DNA from: Henricia sp. BOLD:AAB3569
Lineage: Eukaryota > Echinodermata > Asteroidea > Spinulosida > Echinasteridae
Length of the DNA: 64,000 nucleotides
NCBI GenBank assembly: GCA_037783545.1
Contig: JBBELK010000109.1
Span: 2,480,001-2,544,000, forward strand
Direction: 5' to 3'
The notes under the pieces were generated by a model. The model was given only the letters and a program-made list of their open reading frames with translations. It did not search any database and was not told the DNA's origin. Below, in pieces: positions 1 through 7,909 of the stretch (the first letter of the stretch is position 1; each line of letters begins with the position of its first letter). Made by a program: the position numbers and the translations under genes.

Positions 1-219
1 CATAATGAGTGAATCGACTCTCAATCTATACCGGTTTGTTCATTTCCATTTCTGACATATGCCATGCGGCAGTCAGACTTGTGCCATGCGGCAGTTATTC
101 ATTTAAGATGCATAATTACACAAAGTATGGCCATGCGACTTAATTTCATGTTCTCAACCCCAGTGAGGAGAACTATTCAGCTAGTGTTGTCAAGTAGACT
201 CTAGAATATGGCGTCAGTG
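1..219. other. No gene seen at left edge
   Basis: Probably the 3' side of the DIRS-like element that follows. It has a short repeated phrase (GCCATGCGGCAGT, twice near 60-95) but no reading frame I can assign. A DIRS tyrosine recombinase, if present, would lie to the left of the window. Confidence 0.3.
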
Positions 220-558
220 TTAAGGGGCTCCTGATAATCGGATGCACAATACCCCACTTTTGAAATGCTGTGTGCCAAAAATGGTACTGTGGCATCTACC
301 TTGCACAAATATGCCCTCTGGATTAAAAAACCTCATAACATTTAACACCAGTGTGCTAAATGAGCTGTTTTTTAAAGAGAACAGCAAAGGCCAACATGGC
401 GCAGAAGGCCAAGCTGGAATGACCAAAGTTCCTACAGCTTCACAAGCTTGGAGATGTCTCAAGACGTCCCCTACTTTACTGATGGGTGGGACTAACCAGT
501 TGTTGACAGCGTTCCAATTGAACGCAAAAGCATCAACGCCACTGGTGTTGGGACAAAA
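220..558 (-). pseudogene. DIRS-like pol, region after RNase H
   Basis: Minus-strand reading frames continue the DIRS-like pol past RNase H. The phrases VDAFAFNW, NNWLVPP and GTLVIPAWPSAP are typical of the conserved tail that follows RNase H in DIRS-type polyproteins. A stop codon just after the RNase H frame (near 559) and at least one frame change break it. It therefore looks like a decayed copy. The downstream recombinase is not in the window. Confidence 0.55.
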
Positions 559-910
559 TTACTTTGAGTTAAACACAGGCAATTTAGCGTTATGTTCATC
601 TGCAAAACGATTCACATGGTGGGGACCCCATAGGTCAATAATGAATTTGAAAAACATCATTGAAACTCCCCAATCATCAAAATCAATTACTCGACTCAAG
701 GCATCTGCTCTTTGATTTTCAAGTCTAGGTAGCCACTGAATGTCAAAGGAAATGCAGTGTTGCTGACAAGTATCAAAAACACTCAAACTCAGTGCTTGCA
801 CCTCTGGTACCATACTGCCTTTCGTGACAATCGAAACAACACCTTTGTTGTCTGTGTAAAACTTCACTGTTTTACCTGTAATCTTGGGAGCAAATGCTCG
901 TAAAGCATGG
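559..910 (-). pseudogene. DIRS-like RNase H, C-terminal part
   Basis: The frame contains FYTDNKGVVS, then WLPRLENQRADALSR, the later catalytic Asp motifs of a retroelement RNase H. It is separated from the N-terminal part of the same domain (1360-1549) by a 449-bp MITE. A stop codon follows at the left end. RNase H would remove the RNA strand during reverse transcription. This copy cannot make the protein in one piece. Confidence 0.7.
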
Positions 911-1359
911 TTAAAGTTGCATTGCCCGTGTTTGGGTGAAAGGATTAAAAAAATTAATTTACACAAGCGAACGAATTTAGAAAGCTTACGTGTCTCTGTA
1001 ACGAAAAATATCAAAAACTTAAATTTCCGACGTCGGGAATTGGAGATACAAGCCTTTTTCTTGAAACGTGCTTCACATGTTGTACATGTGCGCGTACGCT
1101 CATATGAACATAGTATGTGTACAATGTACACATGTACGCGCACATGTACATTTACGTCATAACCCTGTCGATTAAATGACCTGCCAGCCATTTAATCATT
1201 TCTTGTTTTTAATCGACTGGCATTAATCCTTGACGGATTTTTACGTTCTTGGTACCAAATGAAAGCTGATAACTTTTTCTATTCTAGAAAAATACCTATT
1301 TAACTTTAAAAAACAATTGTACTCCCAAATCGGCCCAAACACGGGCAGTGCAACTTTAA
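911..1359. mobile_element. TTAA-flanked MITE (piggyBac type), copy 1
   Basis: Inverted ends TTAAAGTTGCATTGCCCGTG (911 on) and CACGGGCAGTGCAACTTTAA (to 1359) bound a 449-bp non-coding unit. The TTAA at each outer edge fits piggyBac-type target duplication. It sits inside the RNase H frame of the DIRS-like element, so it inserted later. A related copy lies at 22618-22907 in opposite orientation. Confidence 0.8.
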
Positions 1360-1549
1360 CTGCCTGTAGTTCTCTCTAAGTGGAGCTTTTACAACTCTGC
1401 TCTGTACTCCAATTAGTCTGTAGTTCCAGACCTCCGCACTCCGCGGTCCATGCTCCAAGGCCAGTGCCGGAAGCATCGGTGTACACCAGAACCTGTGAAA
1501 GAGAATATTGACCAACATGTCTGTTATTCAACCTAATACATTCAGATTT
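1360..1549 (-). pseudogene. DIRS-like RNase H, N-terminal part
   Basis: One minus-strand frame reads VYTDASGTGLGAW and later SSTWREL, the first catalytic Asp and the Glu-bearing helix of RNase H. It is out of frame with the reverse transcriptase that precedes it (stop at 1550) and is cut by the MITE at 1359. Confidence 0.65.
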
Positions 1550-2809
1550 TCAGAACAAAATCTCTTCTATGAGCATGTTACTGCTGTCAATCTTATATAT
1601 TTTGTCCCAGTGGACTTTTAGGTTAATCTCATAATGGAGGTACCTCGTTTTGAGCTGAGTAATGCGACCAAAGACTTGGCCAAGTGATATTATCTTCCCT
1701 GTCAATTTAGCTAGACGTCTGGCTGAAACGTTAGGGAGACTGGCTAAAACCTCAGAAATACAATGCTGGACATTCTCGATTCTTCTGGAGGAGATTTTTT
1801 TATATCCGTGCTCACCATCCCAAGTAAGCCCTAACCAATCTAAATATTGTGTAGGTACCCAGTGGGACTTGTCAACATTTGGTACAAAACCTGCTTCCAG
1901 CAGATCCTCTTTGACGGTCCGTGCTGCATTGGCGCACAAATCAGCGGTGCTCTGTCTACTCCAGCCATCGTCGAGAAACACCACAATGAAGATGCCCCTT
2001 TCTCGCCAGTGCTGTAAGAGAGGTCTCAGACATTTAGTAAACACATACGGGGCTGTAGACAATCCAAAAGGCAATGCTGCGAATGAAAAGAACTTGGTTA
2101 AATCACCTGTTTTCCGAGAGAAGCTCAAAAACTTAGAATGGTCGGGAAATATGTCAATGTGGTGATAACCGGACTTGAGGTCAAATGAAAACATGAAATC
2201 ACCCTTATGAAAGTATGCGAGAGCTTCGTTCCAGTCTTCAAATTTTACCTTATCTTTTCGGAGAAATTTGTTGATGTATCTAAGATCTAAAATCAATCGT
2301 TTCTTGCCGGAACTGTTAATGGACACTGACAAAGGATTAACAATGTCAGGTGGTTCACTGCACTGAAAAATAATACCCTTGGCCAATAACTCGGAAATGG
2401 CCTCGTTAACAAAGGGGGTGTTTTCAAGGGCCGAAGAGTTATTGCCCATCGACAACATAGGGGGTGCATTGATCAGCAAAAGCTTATAACCATTTTCAAT
2501 TATATCCAAAACAAAGGGGTCTGCTTTGATAGATCTCCAAAATGAGATAGCTAGTCTTAGTCTACCTTTAACCAATGGTTGTGCTACACCTTGTTCATAC
2601 TCAAAGTAGTCACTAATTAAGCTAGCTTCATACCCAGTTTCATTAGCGAGCTCATCGTGCTCTTGCATGATGCAGTTGTTAGCTGACGGTAAATCTGGGG
2701 GGTTGGGACTCATCACTACTGTTGACTGGCTGATTTTGCAGAGGCATAGAGGACTTTGGCTGCGGTGCAGTTCTTCCGCCAATGGCCTGCTCTTCCACAC
2801 GCGAAGCAC
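1550..2809 (-). CDS. DIRS-like reverse transcriptase
   Basis: A 419-residue open frame holding most of a reverse transcriptase. In order it shows RLILDLRYINKFL, FSFDLKSGYHHIDI (first catalytic Asp), AALPFGLSTAPYVFTK, and VVFLDDGWSR (the YxDD-box equivalent, here FLDD). It ends with a thumb-like region ending in QLKTRYLHYEI. The spacing and the FDLKSGYHHIDI phrase match DIRS-type rather than Ty3 enzymes. It overlaps the Gag-like frame by about 94 bases in another frame, as DIRS elements often do. The frame stops before RNase H, so the polyprotein is broken. Key RT residues remain. Confidence 0.8.
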   Translation of the reverse strand: MLRVWKSRPLAEELHRSQSPLCLCKISQSTVVMSPNPPDLPSANNCIMQEHDELANETGYEASLISDYFEYEQGVAQPLVKGRLRLAISFWRSIKADPFVLDIIENGYKLLLINAPPMLSMGNNSSALENTPFVNEAISELLAKGIIFQCSEPPDIVNPLSVSINSSGKKRLILDLRYINKFLRKDKVKFEDWNEALAYFHKGDFMFSFDLKSGYHHIDIFPDHSKFLSFSRKTGDLTKFFSFAALPFGLSTAPYVFTKCLRPLLQHWRERGIFIVVFLDDGWSRQSTADLCANAARTVKEDLLEAGFVPNVDKSHWVPTQYLDWLGLTWDGEHGYKKISSRRIENVQHCISEVLASLPNVSARRLAKLTGKIISLGQVFGRITQLKTRYLHYEINLKVHWDKIYKIDSSNMLIEEILF

Positions 2810-3138
2810 ATATCAGTGGGTTTGGCATTCCTTGCCCATGACTGACCTGCTTGCTGCCAGTACTGATGCCCAGTTGTGTATCTATTCGCCGAGAGATGGC
2901 CACGAAAAAGACCAACCTCAGAATTAGGGTTAGTGACCGTGGCTCGTGACCGTTTCGCAGCTTGGTTTCGTTGTATCTTCTCCTGTCTCTTTTTGGAGGA
3001 GGCGCGAGCTTGGGCTTTGCGCATATGTTTTTCGTCTTCGGAATCGCTGGCAAGCTCGTCGCTGACGTATTCTTCGACAGCTTTCCAACCAGCGTCGGAT
3101 TTATCGGCCAATCGAATGAGTTTGTTTCGTTTCTTCAA
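2716..3138 (-). CDS. DIRS-like Gag, zinc-knuckle part
   Basis: A 140-residue frame, rich in Lys/Arg and Asp/Glu in its first half, with one CCHC knuckle CFACGRAGHWRKNC near residue 110. Such knuckles bind the element RNA during packaging. It lies directly upstream of, and overlaps, the reverse transcriptase. The N-terminal Gag continues upstream in another frame (3140-3445), so a frameshift splits the protein. Confidence 0.7.
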   Translation of the reverse strand: MKKRNKLIRLADKSDAGWKAVEEYVSDELASDSEDEKHMRKAQARASSKKRQEKIQRNQAAKRSRATVTNPNSEVGLFRGHLSANRYTTGHQYWQQAGQSWARNAKPTDMCFACGRAGHWRKNCTAAKVLYASAKSASQQ

Positions 3139-3139
3139 T

Positions 3140-3445
3140 TCAGATATGGTCTCCTGTACGAGCGGTTTGGCTGCTTCCTCGTTCGACTCGTCTAAGTTTC
3201 TCCAAAATCGACGAATTAAAGTTAAATTGGGTCTTGTTACCTTTGAAGCGAAACGACACGTCAGATGTACTGCCCCACAAGATGGCGGCTATTCGATACA
3301 GTCTATAGATAGAGCAAGGCTGAGCTGGAACTTTAAAATTCAAAATGTCTTCTAGGGGCAATTCCGGTCCATGAAGTTGAGGTACAGTTCCTGTGTTATC
3401 CCCAAAACTATTTTGACCATGATTTTTTGCCCCTGATAACCCCAT
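3140..3445 (-). pseudogene. DIRS-like Gag, N-terminal fragment
   Basis: A 101-residue frame immediately upstream of the zinc-knuckle frame and offset from it. It contains VPQLHGPELPLEDILNF and ends in ERGSSQTARTG. I read it as the N-terminal part of the same Gag, separated by a frameshift near 3139. No domain can be named. Confidence 0.45.
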
Positions 3446-3655
3446 GAATTAATTGTACTAAATTTGTTTAGCTGTTACATGAGAAAAATTTAAACATTAC
3501 TTGTAACTGAACAGACGTAGATTAAATGAATTATTTTGCAAATACTAAGTGTGACGTTGTGTTTTTCAACACATTTTCTTAAATCACACAGAAATTCAAG
3601 TTAGAATAATCCAAATTCAAATTAAATCGGATTGTTTTGACCAATGTGTTAATTT
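3446..3655. other. AT-rich stretch between DIRS-like and hAT elements
   Basis: No gene. Probably the 5' leader of the DIRS-like element or old flank. No clear terminal repeat is visible. Confidence 0.25.
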
Positions 3656-3767
3656 CAAATTCACAGTGTTGTAGTCGAGTCACCAATATCGAGTCTCGAG
3701 TCATTAGCTTCGAGTCCGAGTCACAGTCACGAGTCACTTGTTAACCAAATTAATGAAACTGAATCCG

Positions 3768-4340
3768 CTATTTTTATTTATTTATTTATTTATTTCCTCA
3801 AAACCTCCAAAAATGGAGAAGATAAAAAGATAAAAATACATCAAATTTACAGTAAAAGGGACATAAACACGTAATTAAAGAAACAGGATAGCCCTGACAC
3901 TCTCGGACGACCTCCAGACCATACTGACAAAGTATAAAACAAAAGGATTGTCAGAACGATCCGAGTAGCCGACCGAGAGTATCAAGATCAACACATTCAA
4001 GAAACTGGTTACCAAACAAAACTGTTTTGACACTATCACAAATACCATGGTTGACGCAGTTTACGTACTTAAAGTCAGAGTTAAATTTCCGTCTGAAAGA
4101 AGGACTAATAATGCAATTAAGCAGCGAAAAATCCTTGTACAAGCTAAAACTGTTTTTAACTCTATCAATTAAAGTATTCTTATAATAAGCAAAATCATCG
4201 CTGACCTCGCAATTTAGACGGTGAGCATAAAAAGACCTAGCCTTGGAAGTGCTGTTAAAAATCTGACATACAAGATTAAGTTGGAATGTGGACAAAATAT
4301 CATTGATCTTACATAAATTCAAACCATGTAAGAGCGTAGT
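3768..4340 (-). repeat. Possible retroposon 3' end with (AAATA)n tail
   Basis: On the minus strand a 123-residue open frame (4322 to 3951) runs toward a tail of AAATA repeats (about 3770-3793). A short repeated A-rich tail after a frame end suggests a 5'-truncated LINE or its passenger. I do not recognise the protein, and no target duplication was found. Confidence 0.3.
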
Positions 4341-4385
4341 TTTACAGTACTTATATTTCAGTGCTATATTTCATTCACACAATCT

Positions 4386-4844
4386 GGCTGCGTTCGGGCG
4401 TGCAGTTCTCGCTACTCGGGAGTAATGCGTGCGCATTGCACTCGGGTCACATCACGCAAACGGCAAATCCGCAGTCCGCGTGCGCGAATGGCAATCAGTG
4501 AAGATGGACGTCTCTTGCCATCACTGCACAAAAAAATGCCGTTTCATTGCTCACAAGAAACTGAGAAAATACAGGCCGTAAGTCGTGAGAACCTTTGATG
4601 CCGTCTACAACAAACCTTAGTGAGTTATTGTTTCAGTTATTGAGTTGACACGTTGAGCAAATTCACCAAATATCCCACCATCTTCGTACAAATCACATGA
4701 CACTTGACAGGAGTACGAGCACACTCCCCATTTGTTGGGGAGTGGTAAGAGCATACTCTCACTAACCCGAGTGTCGTTATTCTTGCCGTTCACGCGCGCA
4801 GGAGTATAACTCGTGTTAACACGAGTACACGCCCGAACGCAGCC
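4386..4844. mobile_element. MITE with GGCTGCGTTCGGGCGTG ends
   Basis: The perfect 17-bp inverted ends GGCTGCGTTCGGGCGTG and CACGCCCGAACGCAGCC bound 459 bp without an open frame. The interior has further inverted pieces around ACTCGGG and CCCGAGT. It lies inside the hAT element. No target duplication is evident. Confidence 0.7.
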
Positions 4845-4879
4845 TATATGTCAAATGGTGACGTACTCATGCGCTCCTT

Positions 4880-5183
4880 GCCGGCCCATCGATATATATA
4901 TATATACACTGGATGAAGTATGCAATAGCAGTTGGCTATACGAAAATTTAAGCCACGCGCCGGCCGCCATTTGTACCCCACGAACAATGCTTGGCCTAGA
5001 CTGCTCCCCGGTCCATGCGATCGCTTGCATTCCACTTAACACATGTAGACCATGATGTAGACTAGTGAAGACAGTATGACCAGTCTAGGCAAGACTTTGT
5101 ATTTGGTGGGGTACATTGGCGGACGGTGGCTTCAATTTTATACGTCGTTGCTTCATCCAGTGTATATATATCGGTGTGCCGGC
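4880..5183. repeat. Inverted repeat with TATATA arms
   Basis: The left arm (GCCGGCCCATCGATATATAT, then ACACTGGATGAAG) pairs with CATCCAGTGTATATATATCG and GCCGGC at the right. Arms are about 40 bp with a 230-bp spacer. The short frames reported here are not gene-like. Confidence 0.55.
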
Positions 5184-5203
5184 CTGGTGGGGCAGTGTAC
5201 ATA

Positions 5204-5372
5204 TAGACAGCCGAAGTGTGACGTGCGTTGCCATGGCAATTGGATCCAAACTATCATGGCCGTCGAGAAATGTACCATTGGAAAAGCACAGGGACACGGT
5301 TGAGTGACTTTTAGTTTAGATCCAATTGCCTAGGCAACCAACAAAACGTGACGTATTCACTTCGGCAGTCTA
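5204..5372. mobile_element. Small TA-flanked MITE, family TAGACNGCC, copy 1
   Basis: TAGACAGCCGAAGTG at the left pairs with CACTTCGGCAGTCTA at the right. The core contains GTTGCCATGGCAATTGGATC and its inverse. Two relatives occur at 40937-41098 and 43597-43763. The terminal TA suggests a Tc1/mariner-type target. Confidence 0.7.
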
Positions 5373-5573
5373 TTGACGCATCGGACTGTTTTTCCCAAGA
5401 ATCCTGCATTAAGCGGGCAAATATATTTCGTATTTGAAATGTGTAACTCGGGATTCACGAGTCACCATGTTCGAGTCCGAGTCCGAGTCATTTTCCAATG
5501 TGACTCGAGTCGAGTCCGAGTCACGAAAATTGTGACTCGAGTTGGACTCGAGTACTACAACACTGCAAATTCA

Positions 5574-6700
5574 ACATGAAAGTTACCCCTATTGAGTGCA
5601 ATCCACCACATCAAACAACACCATTACGCAAATGAATGCTTGTTGTTCCCTTATTAACCATTTTGCAAAATTGATGAAATGTCACACATTGTGCCTTAAG
5701 TCGTTTTTGTGAATAACCCGCAAAAGCTTAAACAGCTAGAATCCCCCCTTCCACATTTTTTTTGTTTTTCTGTTTATCATGGAGGTGTATGTGTCTACAA
5801 CACCATCACAACCTGTTTTTCACAAAAAATCGACAGACTTTTGCTTAAAACGTAAAGCAGTTCCGACCCTCTTCACCCAAATTCTGAAACGCTCGAGGTC
5901 ACTCGACTTGTTTATCAACAGGGTGTTGACGTCATCCTGAGAAACATACAAAACGGTCTGTGCAGTATTGAATGGAAAATACACGAAGTGAATGTTTATC
6001 ATGCCTATTTTGTCCTTGTAATTCAAAATACAAACGTGAAAAACACTTCATGTAATATGACAGCAATCTACTATTACCTGTTTTGTGAAAAAACGATGAA
6101 ATTGTGGCTCACAGTGCTCTCTTTTGAAGTAAATACTGGTGCATTGCGACTGGTGGTTTTGTCACGGAACGAATGGCATTCACAGCGGTCTGTGTACGGT
6201 CTGTGTACGGCGTAGTTTCCCACGTGTTTGGACATCGGCCGTACAAGTTATAGAATGAGCGACTCATTGTTCTCTCTCTTGGTAATAGAAAAGAAAATCT
6301 TTCTGCTCTTTTTTTTCCATAGTGTCTGGTAAAACATGCAACCACGCAGCTACTGGGCATATCTCTGGCTTTTTGGAACAACAAAATTCTTCAAAAAAGA
6401 CCATCTAACAGAGACGGTTTTCCAAGTTTTTTGCGTGTAAACGTATGGAGCTAACAATCGTGTTGACTTCTCTTTCTCAGGATTGCGTCACGGGGTCACG
6501 CGCATATCATGAATACCTAATGAGCGTTTCAGAAATCGCGAAAATCTCATTTTCGAAAAGCGACTTTTGCTTGCAATTTATCCACTTAAAACCGACAATT
6601 AAAAAAAAAAAAAAAGTCCACGTCGGCAAGAGGGATGTTTGGACTATCGAAAAAAGCCTTAGTGCTGGATTTTCGTCAAGGGGGATTCTTCCTCTTTAAG
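5574..6700. other. No gene recognised
   Basis: AT-rich sequence with only short unconvincing frames and a 15-base A run near 6600. I see no splice-flanked exon or terminal repeat. Confidence 0.35.
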
Positions 6701-7263
6701 TGTGAATAAGGCCCCCAGGGGCCTTATTCACAAACAGTGTAGTATGGACACAGTAATGGCGGATAGCAACCGTTGTCAAGCAAAGTGAAACCCAAGAATA
6801 CCGTCAACTGGGTCACATTACATAGCAACCACACATTTAGTCTGGTCATCTAAGTGTAACTGTTATGTGCAAAGGCTTATTTTATAACGACACCATCCGC
6901 TGATGACAGATGTATTTGTCATTGTGTGATTTTATGAAGCCCCGCATTAGTGTCATAGGTGGTATTTATTTCACGAAGTTGTGCATGTCTTTTAAAGGGT
7001 GGGTTTCTTACTATAATTTGCGGCCGCACGATAATTAGCCTTTTAGAAGTATGGCGGAACAAAAGGAGAGGGCGCAATTTCATTTGGGTATGAATTTTTT
7101 TATCAATTGTATTTTTTTCCAAAAACTTGATTTACATGTTGTAATTATAATACATAGACATAATTATAAATAAAATTAATAAATGTAAAGTGAAAAACTG
7201 AGTTATTTTGAATTTTAGTCGATTTTATACCCACTGCAAAGTGCGCCCTCCTATTGTGTCCGC

Positions 7264-7510
7264 TGTCGTATAGTTTATACACGAACAAAAGGAACAGAAA
7301 GATGAGCCCGTTTAAGTTCGATGAGGACTGATCTTATTTATTTCTGATCGTTGATGTGACAACACTAAATAACAGCGGCCATGTTGTGAGCCTGTACAAT
7401 AGTCAACAAGTGAGGGCGCTCTATACAAAGTCCAGTGTTCATGTTAAATACATGTCCTTGCACATGTGAAATACATGTTATATCAGATTGGCAATATGAT
7501 AAACATTACA
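7264..7510 (-). repeat. 3' LTR of gypsy element
   Basis: 247 bp, TGTCGTATAG to AACATTACA on the plus strand, identical as read to the 12035-12281 copy. Confidence 0.93.
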
Positions 7511-7525
7511 TCCCTCCCCTTTTTT
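7511..7525 (-). other. Polypurine tract
   Basis: On the minus strand AAAAAAGGGGAGGGA lies directly against the 3' LTR, the expected plus-strand primer site for reverse transcription. Confidence 0.7.
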
Positions 7526-7909
7526 AAGACTGTGAATTTATTTAGCTAAAAGTTGTTTCGACTATTAAAGCGGTCTTACCACATTAAAAGTGCTTTCACA
7601 TTTTGAGAGAATGATAATTAAAGAGTATAATGAACGTTGCAAAATGTGTGATTTTCCTTGTGTTGTCTGTTTAGAATCTCAGTCTCAAATAGCTTCAATT
7701 TAAAATTTTAAATGCAACAAACAGCAACTTTGAACTCCAAAGCTAAATACTAAACTTTTTTCAAGTAACACTAAATGACGCTTTACTTTGCATCTTTAAC
7801 TTTTTTTCTCAACTTTAAATTTAACCGTTAAATGAGTGTACCACTGCACATCTAAAGTAATACAACAAATGCACTTTCAAAACATAAAACTTTAGCTTTG
7901 TTCAAATTG

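Larger units (their letters stand above)
3664..5565. mobile_element. Non-autonomous hAT-type element
   Basis: The ends are CAGTGTTGTAGTCGAGTC at 3664 and the inverse ACTCGAGTACTACAACACTG ending at 5565. Exact 8-bp direct repeats CAAATTCA flank it at 3656-3663 and 5566-5573. An 8-bp duplication and CAGTG ends are hallmarks of hAT transposons. Sub-terminal GAGTCCGAGTCAC motifs recur at both ends. No transposase is visible. The interior carries other repeats (3768-4340, 4386-4844, 4880-5183, 5204-5372), so it has been a target for later insertions. Confidence 0.85.

Noticed and set aside
220-715. Plus-strand 157-codon frame
   Set aside because: It is the antisense of the DIRS-like pol tail, which has family motifs on the minus strand.
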